Assembly (NCBI RefSeq): GCF_000760735.1
Contig: NZ_JMEX01000005.1
Location: forward strand, 1,084,592 to 1,148,591
Origin: Rhodococcoides fascians A44A
Lineage (GTDB): Bacteria; Actinomycetota; Actinomycetes; Mycobacteriales; Mycobacteriaceae
Length of the DNA stretch: 64,000 nucleotides
Direction: 5' to 3'
How positions within the stretch are numbered: position 1 is the first letter of the stretch; each line of letters starts with the position of its first letter. A program made the translations under genes and the position numbers. This document shows positions 10,505 to 19,786 of this stretch, piece after piece. The notes below the pieces were generated by a model that saw nothing but the letters and a program-made list of their open reading frames with translations, had not been told where the DNA came from and searched no databases.

Positions 10505-12367
10505 CTATTCGACGGTGACGGACTTCGCGAGGTTCCGAGGTTTGTCGACGTCGTATCCGCGAGCCTGTGCCACCTCGGCTGCGAACACCTGCAGCGGAAC
10601 CGTCGAGAGCAACGGTTGCAGCAGGGTCGGAGCGGCGGGGATCTCGATGAGATGGTCCGCGAACGGCCTGACTGCCTCGTCCCCTTCTTCTGCGATGACG
10701 ACGGTGAGCGCACCGCGAGCCTGGACCTCGCGGATGTTGGACAGCAGTTTCGAGTGCAGGACCGCGCGGCCCTTCGGCGACGGCATCACGACGATGACCG
10801 GCACGCCGTCCTCGATCAGCGCGATGGGGCCGTGCTTGAGTTCACCCGCGGCGAATCCCTCCGCGTGCATGTAGGCCAGCTCTTTGAGCTTCAGCGCACC
10901 CTCGAGTGCCACGGGATATCCGACGTGCCGGCCGAGGAACAGGATCGTCGGCGTGTGGGCGAGCTCGCGCGCGAGCACCCGTACCGGCTCCACGGTGTCG
11001 AGCACTCGCTGCACCAGCTCCGGCATCGATTCGAGGTCGGCGTACTCGCGAGCGACCTCGTCGGGGTACTTGGTACCGCGGGCCTGGGCGAGCGCGAGTC
11101 CGACGACGTAGTTCGCGGTGATCTGCGCGAGGAAGGCCTTGGTCGAGGCCACTCCGATCTCGGGTCCGGTCCGGGTGTAGACGACCGCGTCGGCCTCCCG
11201 AGGAATCTGCGATCCGTTGGTGTTGCAGACAGCCAGTACCTTGGCGTTCTGCTCTTTCGCGTGCCGCACCGCTTCCAATGTGTCCGCAGTCTCGCCGGAC
11301 TGGGAGATGGCCACCACCAGCGTCGACCTGTCCAGCACCGGATCCCGGTACCGGAACTCGCTCGCCAGTTCCACCTCGACCGGCAGCCTCGTCCAGTGTT
11401 CGATCGCGTACTTGGCCAACAGGCCGGAGTGGTACGAGCTTCCGCAGGCGACCACGAACACCTTGTCGACGTCACGCAACTCCTGATCGGACAGTCGCTG
11501 CTCGTCGAGGACGATCCGACGATTCTCGAAGTGACCGAGCAACGTGTCCGCGACGGCGGCCGGCTGTTCCTGGATCTCCTTGAGCATGAAGTAGTCGTAA
11601 CCGCCCTTCTCGGCGGCAGCGAGATCCCAGTCGATGTGGAAGGGGCGGCCCTCTGCAGGGCTCCCGTCGAAATCGGTGATCGTGTAGCCCTCGGCGGTGA
11701 TGACGACCACCTGGTCCTGACCGAGCTCCACCGCGTCACGCGTGTGCTCGATGAACGCCGCGACATCCGATCCGAGGAACGTCTCACCCTTGCCGACACC
11801 GACGACGAGCGGAGTGGAACGACGAGCAGCGACGATGGTGTCCGGATGATCGGAGTGCGTGAAGACCAGCGTGAACGCGCCCTCGAGTCGACGGAGAACC
11901 CTCTTGGCGCTCTCGACGAAGTCACCCGCAGTCGGGCCGTCTGCATACGCCGCGGCGACGAGGTGAACCGCCACCTCGGTATCGGTGTCGGAGGAGAACT
12001 CGACGCCCGTGGACTCCAGCTCGGCGCGCAGGGGGCCGAAGTTCTCGATGATGCCGTTGTGCACGACCGCCACCGAGCCGCTCACGTCGCGGTGCGGATG
12101 CGCGTTCCGGTCCGTCGGCCGCCCGTGCGTTGCCCATCGCGTGTGGCCCATGCCCGACGTTCCGACGAACTTCTCCGCACCGACCTCGTCGAGCTCCGCT
12201 TCGAGATTGGCGAGACGACCGGCCTTGCGTTCGACTGCGGTGTTGCCGTTTCCGTCCAGAATGGCGATGCCTGCAGAGTCGTAGCCCCGGTACTCCATGC
12301 GCCTGAGCGCTTCGACGACAACACCCAACGCCGGGCGGTGGCCGACATATCCCACGATTCCACACAT
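10505..12367 (-). CDS. glmS: glutamine-fructose-6-phosphate aminotransferase (isomerizing)
   Basis: First step of UDP-GlcNAc synthesis: converts fructose-6-P and glutamine to glucosamine-6-P. 620 residues starting MCGIVGYVGHRPA, where Cys2 becomes the N-terminal nucleophile of the glutaminase domain. Two SIS domains follow (CGSSYHSGL and AISQSGETADT; ASTKAFLAQ; FLGRHVGYPVALEG). It ends with the family terminus DKPRNLAKSVTVE. Together with glmM in this window it covers two of the steps to amino-sugar precursors. It is divergent from the next gene across a 103-nt shared promoter gap. Confidence 0.98.
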   Translation of the reverse strand: MCGIVGYVGHRPALGVVVEALRRMEYRGYDSAGIAILDGNGNTAVERKAGRLANLEAELDEVGAEKFVGTSGMGHTRWATHGRPTDRNAHPHRDVSGSVAVVHNGIIENFGPLRAELESTGVEFSSDTDTEVAVHLVAAAYADGPTAGDFVESAKRVLRRLEGAFTLVFTHSDHPDTIVAARRSTPLVVGVGKGETFLGSDVAAFIEHTRDAVELGQDQVVVITAEGYTITDFDGSPAEGRPFHIDWDLAAAEKGGYDYFMLKEIQEQPAAVADTLLGHFENRRIVLDEQRLSDQELRDVDKVFVVACGSSYHSGLLAKYAIEHWTRLPVEVELASEFRYRDPVLDRSTLVVAISQSGETADTLEAVRHAKEQNAKVLAVCNTNGSQIPREADAVVYTRTGPEIGVASTKAFLAQITANYVVGLALAQARGTKYPDEVAREYADLESMPELVQRVLDTVEPVRVLARELAHTPTILFLGRHVGYPVALEGALKLKELAYMHAEGFAAGELKHGPIALIEDGVPVIVVMPSPKGRAVLHSKLLSNIREVQARGALTVVIAEEGDEAVRPFADHLIEIPAAPTLLQPLLSTVPLQVFAAEVAQARGYDVDKPRNLAKSVTVE

Positions 12368-12470
12368 GGTGGTTCAGGGTACCCGCCACCGGACCCCGAT
12401 CAGCGTGGCGCTTGCTCGTTCTCTGCCCCGTACCCACGCAGTTCCGCCTTGATCCGATAGCGTTGCCGCT

Positions 12471-13325
12471 GTGTCGACATCGAAGAAGCTCGCCGCCCAG
12501 CTCGGGAAACGTGGTCCTCACCCAGTGCTCCGCGGCAACCTCGCGTTGGCGGGCCAGCCCGGCGTCGTGTTCACCCCGGCCACGGGCTACAACCTGCCTG
12601 CGGTCGCGTTCGGCCACGGCTGGCTGTTGAGTGCCGAACGGTACGCGGACACGCTGAAGCACCTGGCGTCGTGGGGCATCGTCGCCGCCGCTCCGGACAC
12701 CGAGCGCGGACCGGTTCCGTCACACCGCGGACTGGCAGCCGACCTCGCCACAACCCTCGACATCGTCACCGGAGTGCGGCTCGGAACCGGAGACATCAGC
12801 GTTCACCCGGACAAACTCGCGGTGGCCGGCCACGGCATGGGCGCCAGCATCGCGGTACTCACCGCTGCAGCGCGATCGGACGTCAAGGCCGTCGCTGCTC
12901 TGTACCCGGCGCCGTCGGCACCGAGCGCCGAGGACGCGGCAGCGACGCTCGACATCCCGAGCATCGTCCTGGGTGACGCGGCCCTGGCCGACTCGTTGAA
13001 CGACAACACCGTGTCTCTCGCAGGTGCACTGCGTTCCCCCACGACGTTCCGGCGTCTGGACAAGGCGTCGTCCGACGGAATCGTCGAGGGCCGGCGACTG
13101 CTGAGCCCCCTCGGAGTCGGCGGGACAGAGAAGTCGACCGTCCGAACCACCCGCGCTCTCCTGGCCGCGTTCCTGTTGTTCCACCTCACCGGCGAAGAGC
13201 AGTACGCCGAACTCGCCGGAGCGGGTGAGCTGAAGGGAACGCGAGTCGTCGATCCGCACGCGCCGGTCCAGGACCAGCCGAAGCCCAACCCGTTGACCGC
13301 GATCCGTGGCGTGATCGGCCGCTGA
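12471..13325 (+). CDS. alpha/beta-hydrolase-like protein lacking the nucleophile serine
   Basis: 284 residues resembling the dienelactone hydrolase/PETase-like lipase branch (TPATGYNLPAVAFGHGW; later LAVAGHGMGASIAVL). The nucleophile elbow is GHGMG, with Gly122 where Ser is expected (codons GGC CAC GGC ATG GGC), so it may be non-catalytic or use another residue. By position it corresponds to M. tuberculosis Rv3438, next to the Rv3439c/Rv3440c counterparts. GTG start; divergent from glmS. Confidence 0.8.
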   Translation: MSTSKKLAAQLGKRGPHPVLRGNLALAGQPGVVFTPATGYNLPAVAFGHGWLLSAERYADTLKHLASWGIVAAAPDTERGPVPSHRGLAADLATTLDIVTGVRLGTGDISVHPDKLAVAGHGMGASIAVLTAAARSDVKAVAALYPAPSAPSAEDAAATLDIPSIVLGDAALADSLNDNTVSLAGALRSPTTFRRLDKASSDGIVEGRRLLSPLGVGGTEKSTVRTTRALLAAFLLFHLTGEEQYAELAGAGELKGTRVVDPHAPVQDQPKPNPLTAIRGVIGR

Positions 13326-13349
13326 ACTCGCTGCGGAACCGCCGCCGGG

Positions 13350-13706
13350 TCAGACCAACCAACTCCTGGTCTCCGCCTGGTGCGGATCTCCCTGTCCGTT
13401 CTGTCCGTCGCTGCGGTCCTGCCCGGTCACCGGCCGGACAGTGCGGTCGTGCTGCGCTGGTGTCAGGAACGACGCCGTACGGTACTCGTCCTCCTCCCAC
13501 GACGCGGGCCGATGTACGTCGGACCCCGGCGAGGGCCCTGTAGCTGCCGCCGCGACCGGGTCCGCCTCGAAGTCACGCGTCAGGACACGTCTGACGACGT
13601 CCTCGTATCCGCGGCCCGCGGCCTCGATCGATTCCGCGCATTCCAGGGATGCGCGGTCCATTCGTTCCCGCCACCACCGGCCCGAATCCAGAAAGGGCTG
13701 ATTCAT
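13350..13706 (-). CDS. small hypothetical protein downstream of the Ala-Pro-rich protein
   Basis: 118 residues, charged, with an N-terminal RWWRERMDRASLECAESIEAAG helix-like segment and a polar Gln/Asp-rich C-terminus; no signal peptide or membrane segment. It starts with ATG 16 nt after the stop of the upstream gene, so it is probably cotranscribed and coupled. I do not recognise a family. It is kept because the frame is complete, well spaced and collinear. Confidence 0.6.
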   Translation of the reverse strand: MNQPFLDSGRWWRERMDRASLECAESIEAAGRGYEDVVRRVLTRDFEADPVAAAATGPSPGSDVHRPASWEEDEYRTASFLTPAQHDRTVRPVTGQDRSDGQNGQGDPHQAETRSWLV

Positions 13707-13722
13707 GACGGTCCCGCCTGGG

Positions 13723-15567
13723 TCACAGGGGACCCGCCTGGGTCAGACGAGCACCGGAACCAGCGGGTGCGGGTGCGGGCATGTCCGGCTCTGAAGTAAC
13801 CGGTAGTTCGGGTGTCGGTGGTTCGGGTGTCGGCGGTTCGGGTGTCGGTAGTTGTGCTGGTGGGAGGTCCGGCGCAGGCGCCTGCCCGGTTCCGGACGCG
13901 GCGGATTCAGAGGGGAGCGCGGTGGATTCCGGTGGAAGCGCAGGTGGCCCCGGTGCGGGAGCGGGAGGCTCCGGGTTCGTCGTGCACTCGACGATCGGAA
14001 GACCGAACGGTCCCGGCCTGAGTTCGAAACGACGACTCTCGCCGTCGGGAGTTCCGAGCTGCAACCCCACATTCCCATTGTGCGCCAACGACAATCGAGC
14101 ACTGTGCCCGTCGAACGCAGCCTCGACATGTCCACGTTCGACGTCGCCGCCCGCAACGGGTGGCGGCATGACGGGCGGTCCGGGAGCGAATGGGGAGACC
14201 GGATGATTCTGTGCGACGGATGGATCCGGTCGTTCGTCGGGCCGATTCCGCTCGGTCGTGTCGGCTGGGTCGCCCGCATCGGACGGCCCCGGGCTTCGCG
14301 GTGCGTCGTTCGATTCCGCTGGCGGCAAAAGGTTTTCACCGACGCCGTCGGGTGAGCTCAGACGATCGAGAAGAACCTCGATTGCCGCCTCGGTACGTTC
14401 GACCATCTCGGCGCCGGAGCGCTCGATGGCGGCGATGATGTCCTTGCCGCTCGGAACCTCACCGAGCAGCGACTCGAGACCGGCGCGTATCTCCGACGGA
14501 TCGATCCGGCGCTCACCGGAGGTGGCGGGATCGCCAGGAACGGCGACGTTTCCAGGGGTGATCGGAGCCGATCCCGGTTGGCTGTCGACGACGTCCGGCC
14601 CGAACTCCTGCACGCGTGCCGGCAGGACCACTCCGTCGTGCCGAGGATCGGGAGGGTTCTGCTGAGCGGGAGGCAGGGTCTGGGTGCCCCCTCCCCCGTC
14701 TGCTCGTCGGTTCGGACCGTCGCAACCCCACGGGGGCTGCGGGGCGGACGGGAACGGCTCGGACCGAACGGCTTCGGCGACCAGTGCCACGGTCGTCAGG
14801 TGGTCCCGCACTGCCTGATCGATGGATGAGCAGATGTCCGTGAAGGTTCGGCACGCAGCCGAGACCACGGGAACCAGAACCGTGCGCAGCCACTCGTCGC
14901 ACACGTCCCGAGCGTTCTGCATCAACTTCCGTGGTGCGGAGTCGGCAGACAGCGGTCCGTTGGATGCAGGCCAGTCGAACACCGGCAGCATGTCCACCAG
15001 CGCATCCGCGGCTTGTTTCGCGCGATCCAACGACGTCGGGTCCGCAAGGTCCACCGTCGCGACCGTGTCGATACGCTCGACGATCTCCAGCATCTTGCCG
15101 TCGATCGCTCCCCACTCGGACGCGACGGTCGGATCGAACCGGGCCGTCTCCGACGCCTTCTGCTCCACCGCTCCGCGAATCCTCTCGGCGGCCTGACCGA
15201 GCACCTGTGCCAGCTGTTCGGTCGCGAGCACACGCTGATCGGCCAACGTCGTGTCCGATGCGATGTCGGCAACCGCGGACTCCGCGGCAGAGCCGACCCA
15301 GGCCTGAGCGAGGTCGCCCAAGAGTGCGCGTTGCTTGTCGAGCTCTCGCCGAGCCGACACGACGCCGTCGCCGAGAAGCCGCGCGTCCTCGGACAGTACC
15401 GCCAGGTCGAGCCCACGCTGTTGGTCGTACCGCGCGCACAGGGCCGGGTACGCCCACGCTGTGTCGGCTGTGAGTCGGTGCAGGATCGGCAGGTACCTCT
15501 CGAAGTACAGAAGGCCCACTGCCCCCGCGTCGAGGATCTCGTCGACACTGCGTCCGGTGGGACTCAC
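13723..15567 (-). CDS. Ala/Pro-rich protein of the type VII secretion neighbourhood (Rv3439c-like)
   Basis: 614 residues. The N-terminal 260 are helical, with a WVGSA (WXG-like) turn near residue 97, resembling PPE/EspA-type helical domains. The rest is Pro-rich low complexity around a short conserved block (AAFDGHSARLSLAHNGNVG). Near the C-terminus TPEPP repeats are encoded by tandem gtgtcggtggttcgg-type DNA at about 13800-13850. The GTG start overlaps the stop of the upstream EspC-like gene (GTGA). Position next to glmM, rpsI and rplM matches Rv3439c. Export by ESX-4 is an inference. Confidence 0.75.
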   Translation of the reverse strand: MSPTGRSVDEILDAGAVGLLYFERYLPILHRLTADTAWAYPALCARYDQQRGLDLAVLSEDARLLGDGVVSARRELDKQRALLGDLAQAWVGSAAESAVADIASDTTLADQRVLATEQLAQVLGQAAERIRGAVEQKASETARFDPTVASEWGAIDGKMLEIVERIDTVATVDLADPTSLDRAKQAADALVDMLPVFDWPASNGPLSADSAPRKLMQNARDVCDEWLRTVLVPVVSAACRTFTDICSSIDQAVRDHLTTVALVAEAVRSEPFPSAPQPPWGCDGPNRRADGGGGTQTLPPAQQNPPDPRHDGVVLPARVQEFGPDVVDSQPGSAPITPGNVAVPGDPATSGERRIDPSEIRAGLESLLGEVPSGKDIIAAIERSGAEMVERTEAAIEVLLDRLSSPDGVGENLLPPAESNDAPRSPGPSDAGDPADTTERNRPDERPDPSVAQNHPVSPFAPGPPVMPPPVAGGDVERGHVEAAFDGHSARLSLAHNGNVGLQLGTPDGESRRFELRPGPFGLPIVECTTNPEPPAPAPGPPALPPESTALPSESAASGTGQAPAPDLPPAQLPTPEPPTPEPPTPELPVTSEPDMPAPAPAGSGARLTQAGPL

Positions 15568-15866
15568 CGCGGACCTTCCGCGGTCGCGATCGCCCACGAC
15601 GTCCGGCCGTCGGCGGCCTGGTAGGCGTCGAGGACGGCACGCAGGGACACCGCATTGTCCTCGACGGCCTCGCTCCACCGCCGAATTCCCGTCTCCACGC
15701 CGTCGTACCCTGCGGCGATGCGCAGACCGACGTCGCCGTAGTCACGACCGGCCGCGGCCGGCCCGAACGACAGTGTCGTCGCCACCAGAGCTACATCCGC
15801 CACCGTCCGGGAGGACGCGTCCAACTCCACCGCCACCCGACCGACCTTCTCGATGTCGATTTCCAT
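15564..15866 (-). CDS. EspC-like small helical protein, candidate type VII secretion target
   Basis: 100 residues starting MEIDIEKVGRVAVELDASS. Alpha-helical, without signal peptide, similar in size and pattern to EspC/WXG100-type proteins and positioned like Rv3440c. The start at 15866 follows GGGGGA at a 10-nt spacing; another ATG six codons upstream lies inside that ribosome site. First gene of a three-gene coupled set with the Ala/Pro-rich protein. Function unknown. Confidence 0.7.
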   Translation of the reverse strand: MEIDIEKVGRVAVELDASSRTVADVALVATTLSFGPAAAGRDYGDVGLRIAAGYDGVETGIRRWSEAVEDNAVSLRAVLDAYQAADGRTSWAIATAEGPR

Positions 15867-16052
15867 ACTCGGACGTTCCCCCATGTCGACGAACTGCTCG
15901 GCACCCGTTCGGTGCTCCTTCTCTGTTCGACGCAGCCCGAGAACATTCGGTTCCACCGTGCCCAGGTATCGTCCGATAACAAGAACCCGCCGGGTCACAG
16001 TGAGCCAGCGGAAAGACTCGACATCGGATAGCACCTACCTGCGAGGAGTCCC

Positions 16053-17093
16053 ATGCACATCGGAACCATGTTGAATTATTCGGGCGGGTTCAACGAGACC
16101 GTCGCCGAGGTCGCGGAGCTGGAGAAGGCCGGGGTCGACATCATCTTCGTCCCCGAGGCGTACTCGTTCGACGCCGTCAGCCAGCTCGGGTTCCTCGCCG
16201 CCAAGACGTCGACGATCAAGATCGCGTCGGGCATCTTCCAGATCTACACCCGCACGCCGTCGCTGACGGCGATGACGGCAGCCGGCTTGGACTACGTCTC
16301 CGACGGCCGGTTCGTTCTGGGCCTCGGCGCATCGGGACCTCAGGTGGTCGAGGGATTCCACGGCGTCAAATACGACGCGCCGATCGCTCGGACCAGGGAA
16401 GTGATCGACATCTGCCGCCAGGTGTGGCGCCGCGAGAAGGTCGAACACCAGGGCAAGTACTACCAGATCCCCCTTCCTGCCGAGAAGGGCACCGGTCTCG
16501 GAAAGCCACTCAAGCTGATCAATCACCCTGTGCGCGAACGCATCCCCGTGGTCATCGCAGCATTGGGACCCAAGAACGTGGAGTTGACGGCCGAAATCGC
16601 CGAAGGCTGGCAGCCGATCTTCTACTTCCCCGAGAAGGCAGAGCAGGTCTGGGGTGACGCCCTGGCCGCAGGCAAGGCCAAGCGCGATCCGTCGCTCGGC
16701 GACCTGCAGGTGTTCGCGAGCCCGACGCTCGCCATCGGTGAGGACGCCGAGAAGTTCCTGCCCTGGGTGAAGCCGCATCTCGCCCTCTACATCGGCGGAA
16801 TGGGCGCAAAGGGCAAGAACTTCTACAACGACCTGGCGCAGCGATACGGCTACGAGGCCGAAGCCGAGAAGATCCAGGACCTCTACCTCGCGGGAAAGAA
16901 GGAGGAGGCCGCGGCGGCTGTACCCGACGAGCTGGTCCGCGCCGTCAACCTGATCGGTCCCGAAAGCTACGTCAAGGAGCGTGTCGCCGCGTTCGCCGAA
17001 GCCGGGGTCACCACGCTGAACGTAGCGCCACTTGCCGAGAACACCGCCGGCCGCGTCGCGCAGCTGACCAAGCTACGGGAACTGACGGCCTGA
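16053..17093 (+). CDS. LLM-class F420-dependent oxidoreductase
   Basis: 346-residue luciferase-like TIM-barrel protein (MHIGTMLNYSGGFNE...; FLAAKTSTIKIASGIFQIYTRTPSL; GRFVLGLGASGPQVVEG). The pattern is typical of mycobacterial-type F420-dependent enzymes such as Rv3520c. Ribosome site GAGGAG precedes the ATG. Substrate unknown. It ends 7 nt from the convergent glmM. Confidence 0.88.
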   Translation: MHIGTMLNYSGGFNETVAEVAELEKAGVDIIFVPEAYSFDAVSQLGFLAAKTSTIKIASGIFQIYTRTPSLTAMTAAGLDYVSDGRFVLGLGASGPQVVEGFHGVKYDAPIARTREVIDICRQVWRREKVEHQGKYYQIPLPAEKGTGLGKPLKLINHPVRERIPVVIAALGPKNVELTAEIAEGWQPIFYFPEKAEQVWGDALAAGKAKRDPSLGDLQVFASPTLAIGEDAEKFLPWVKPHLALYIGGMGAKGKNFYNDLAQRYGYEAEAEKIQDLYLAGKKEEAAAAVPDELVRAVNLIGPESYVKERVAAFAEAGVTTLNVAPLAENTAGRVAQLTKLRELTA

Positions 17094-17100
17094 CCACCGG

Positions 17101-18438
17101 TCAGACCTGGCCGACCCGGCTCGCCAGATCCTCGGCGAGCCGGTTCGCCAGATCCACCTCGGCAGCTTCCACCATCACCCGCACCAACTGCTCGGTTCCA
17201 CTGGGGCGCAGCAGGACTCGCCCGGAGTCACCCAGGATCCGTTCCGCCTCGGACACCGCATCCAGAACAGCCGGGGCCGACGCGACAGCGCGCTTGTCCG
17301 ACACCTTCACGTTGATCAGCACCTGAGGCAGCGTCGTCATCACCGATGCCAGGTCGGCCAAGGAACGTCCGGTCTCGGCCATCCGCCCCATCAACAGCAA
17401 GGCCGTCAGAACGCCGTCGCCGGTGGTACCGAACGACGGAATCACCACGTGCCCGCTCTGTTCGCCACCGAGCGCGTATCCGCCCGACCGCAGCTCCTCG
17501 AGCACGTACCGGTCACCGACCGCGGTGGTACGGACCGAGATCCCTGCCTCGCGCATCGCGATGTGCAGGCCAAGGTTGCTCATCACGGTGGCAACCAGCG
17601 TGTCGTCGGTCAGGACGCCCGCGTCCTTGAGACCGACGGCAAGGACGGCCATGATCGCGTCGCCGTCGACGATCGCACCCGTCGAGTCGACGGCGAGGCA
17701 CCGATCGGCGTCGCCGTCGTGTGCGATTCCCAGGTCGGCGCCGTGCTCCACGACGGCCTTCTGCAGGTCCTCCATGTGAGTCGATCCGCACCCGTCGTTG
17801 ATGTTCAGACCGTCGGGGTCGGCGTTGATGGCGATCACGTCGGCACCTGCCTGCGCATAGATCGCGGGTGCAACCACCGAGGCCGCCCCGTGCGCGCAGT
17901 CGACGACAACGGTCAGCCCGTCGAGACTATGAGTCGACGCACGTCCGACGTGCGCGACGTATCGACCCGCGGCGTCCGACGATGCGCGGACGCGGCCGAT
18001 TCCTGCACCTGTCGGCGCGGCGCCCTGCAAATCGCCTGCGATGTGCGCTTCGATTCGATCCTCGACATCGTCGTCGAGCTTGTGGCCGCCCGCGGCGAAG
18101 ATCTTGATTCCGTTGTCCGGCATGGGATTGTGCGATGCCGAGATCATCACACCGAGTGCGGCACCGAGGTCTGCGGTGAGGAATGCGACTGCGGGCGTGG
18201 GAAGAACCCCGACGTCGACGACGTCCACTCCGGACGCTGTGAGCCCGGCAGTGACTGCAGCGGTGAGCATTTCGCCGCTCGCACGAGGATCACGTCCTAC
18301 CACCGCGACGGGAGTCGTACCCGGCGAGCTGGGCGCGAGAACCGCGGCCGCAGCCTTGGCCACCTTCAACGCCAACTCGGGGGTGAGCAGGTCGTTGGCC
18401 AGCCCCCGTACTCCGTCGGTACCGAACAGTCGAGTCAT
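17101..18438 (-). CDS. glmM: phosphoglucosamine mutase
   Basis: Converts glucosamine-6-P to glucosamine-1-P for UDP-GlcNAc synthesis, after GlmS. 445 residues starting [15 protein letters not shown]. The phosphoserine loop [12 protein letters not shown] lies near residues 98-109, the Mg-binding DGDADR near 240, the sugar-binding GGEQSGH near 323 and the phosphate-binding [11 protein letters not shown] near the C-terminus. It is separated from rpsI by a repeat-containing gap (18439-18617). Confidence 0.98.
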   Translation of the reverse strand: MTRLFGTDGVRGLANDLLTPELALKVAKAAAAVLAPSSPGTTPVAVVGRDPRASGEMLTAAVTAGLTASGVDVVDVGVLPTPAVAFLTADLGAALGVMISASHNPMPDNGIKIFAAGGHKLDDDVEDRIEAHIAGDLQGAAPTGAGIGRVRASSDAAGRYVAHVGRASTHSLDGLTVVVDCAHGAASVVAPAIYAQAGADVIAINADPDGLNINDGCGSTHMEDLQKAVVEHGADLGIAHDGDADRCLAVDSTGAIVDGDAIMAVLAVGLKDAGVLTDDTLVATVMSNLGLHIAMREAGISVRTTAVGDRYVLEELRSGGYALGGEQSGHVVIPSFGTTGDGVLTALLLMGRMAETGRSLADLASVMTTLPQVLINVKVSDKRAVASAPAVLDAVSEAERILGDSGRVLLRPSGTEQLVRVMVEAAEVDLANRLAEDLASRVGQV

Positions 18439-18464
18439 GCGGGCATGTCCCCCTTCGCCGAATC

Positions 18465-18534
18465 GAGCATGCGGTCGCTCCGCAGGCTCCGCTCGAATGG
18501 AGCATGCGGTCGCTCCGCAGGCTCCGCTCGAATG
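18465..18534. repeat. two tandem copies of a 35-bp unit
   Basis: The unit gagcatgcggtcgctccgca... occurs twice head to tail at 18465-18499 and 18500-18534, essentially identical. Inside, ggagc and gctcc arms could pair. It lies between the glmM start and the rpsI terminator, in the glmM promoter region. It could be a dispersed intergenic repeat or a local duplication. Confidence 0.9.
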
Positions 18535-18553
18535 TAGAACTGTCGAACAAACG

Positions 18554-18599
18554 CCGCGAGGGCAGGCATCCGATACTTCGTGGACGCCTGCCCTCGCGG
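18554..18599 (-). terminator. terminator-like hairpin after rpsI
   Basis: Perfect 14-bp arms (ccgcgagggcaggc at 18554-18567, gcctgccctcgcgg at 18586-18599) with an 18-nt loop lie directly downstream of rpsI in its direction of transcription, followed by a weak GTTTGTT stretch. The arms sit between two copies of gtagaactgt. Confidence 0.7.
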
Positions 18600-18617
18600 G
18601 TAGAACTGTGCGGCGCG

Positions 18618-19154
18618 TCAGCGCTTGGAGTACTGCGACGCCTTACGTGCCTTCTTCAGGCCGTACTTCTTACGCTCGACTGCACGAGCATCACGCGTGA
18701 GGAAGCCGGCAGCCTTCAGCGGCGGGCGATCCTCGGGGGTGACCTCGATCAGGGCGCGAGAGATGGCCAGACGCAGCGCGCCTGCCTGTCCGGACGGTCC
18801 GCCACCGTGCAGCAGTGCAACGATGTCGAAGGACTCCGCACGATCGACGAGCACCAGCGGAGCCTTGATGAGCTGCTGGTGAACCTTGTTCGGGAAGTAG
18901 TCCTCGAGGCTGCGGCCGTTGAGCTTGAATCCGCCGGTGCCCGGAGCGAACCGGACGCGAGCGACAGCTTCCTTACGACGGCCGACGGTCTGAACCGGGC
19001 GGTCGAACAGGATGGGCGCGGGAGCGGCGGCAGCTGCCTCGATCTCCTCGACGACCTCGGGCTCTTCCACGGAGACGAACTCGTCCGCGGCGATCTCCAC
19101 TGCCTCTTCTGGGATTTCCTGCGACGTCACGTCATTTCCCTCCGGCGCCGTCAC
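18618..19154 (-). CDS. rpsI: 30S ribosomal protein S9
   Basis: S9 of the small-subunit head, whose basic tail reaches the P-site tRNA. The C-terminal 130 residues are canonical ([39 protein letters not shown], ending [12 protein letters not shown]). A roughly 50-residue acidic N-terminal extension precedes them, a common actinobacterial feature. The GTG at 19154 overlaps the rplM stop; a second GTG at 19130 has a stronger GGAGGG ribosome site and may be the true start. Confidence 0.97.
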   Translation of the reverse strand: MTAPEGNDVTSQEIPEEAVEIAADEFVSVEEPEVVEEIEAAAAAPAPILFDRPVQTVGRRKEAVARVRFAPGTGGFKLNGRSLEDYFPNKVHQQLIKAPLVLVDRAESFDIVALLHGGGPSGQAGALRLAISRALIEVTPEDRPPLKAAGFLTRDARAVERKKYGLKKARKASQYSKR

Positions 19155-19594
19155 TGGGACACCTGCTTGATCTCGAACGGAACGGGCTGCTGAGCTGCGT
19201 GCGGGTGGTTCGGTCCCGCGTACACCTTGAGCTTGCCCGCGATTGCATTACCGAGCTTGTTCTTGGGGATCATGCCCTTGACGGCCTTCTCCACGAGACG
19301 GTCCGGGTTGTTCTCCAACACCTGACGAGTCGAACGCGACTTCAGTCCGCCCGGGTGGCCGGAGTGGTGGTGGTGGAACTTGCCGTCGAGCTTGTTGCCA
19401 CTGATGGCAACCTTCTCGGCGTTGACGATGATGACGAAATCGCCACCGTCGACGTTGGGTGCGTAGGTCGGCTTGTGCTTGCCGCGCAGCAGAGTCGCGG
19501 CCTGGACGGCAAGGCGTCCGAGCACGACGTCCGTGGCGTCGATCACATGCCAAGTCCGGGTGGTGTCCCCGGCCTTCGGGCTGTATGTAGACAC
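19151..19594 (-). CDS. rplM: 50S ribosomal protein L13
   Basis: Early-assembly 23S rRNA-binding protein; 147 residues, canonical ([58 protein letters not shown]). First gene of the rplM-rpsI operon, with a promoter about 130 nt upstream and a leader hairpin between. Confidence 0.99.
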   Translation of the reverse strand: MSTYSPKAGDTTRTWHVIDATDVVLGRLAVQAATLLRGKHKPTYAPNVDGGDFVIIVNAEKVAISGNKLDGKFHHHHSGHPGGLKSRSTRQVLENNPDRLVEKAVKGMIPKNKLGNAIAGKLKVYAGPNHPHAAQQPVPFEIKQVSQ

Positions 19595-19681
19595 GTAAAA
19601 GTCCTGTCTTCATGATGTCGCTGCTGGCCAAGACGTATTGATGACCTCGGCGGCCAGTTGAGACCCGAGATCAAGGAGTCG

Positions 19682-19703
19682 GCCGCGCAGCATTGTGCGC
19701 GGC
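19682..19703 (-). other. rplM leader hairpin
   Basis: Perfect 8-bp arms (gccgcgca/tgcgcggc) around a 6-nt loop, inside the predicted rplM 5' leader and without a U-run. Could be a protein-binding or stability element; function unproven. Confidence 0.45.
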
Positions 19704-19726
19704 GTTCCCATACACGCCAACGATGG

Positions 19727-19756
19727 ACGATACCGGCTGCGTGGCCCCCAGGTCAA
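19727..19756 (-). promoter_or_regulatory. predicted rplM-rpsI promoter
   Basis: On the reverse strand, TTGACC (19751-19756), 18-nt spacer, TATCGT (19727-19732). Good -35, acceptable -10; predicted start about 125 nt before rplM. It lies inside the 3' flank of the DksA-like gene. Confidence 0.55.
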
Positions 19757-19786
19757 AACGCCCGTCGACCGGAAGGTGCGCCCGAC

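Noticed and set aside
13790-13860. DNA tandem repeats as a non-coding element
   Set aside because: They encode the TPEPP repeats of the Ala/Pro-rich protein, so the coding explanation suffices.
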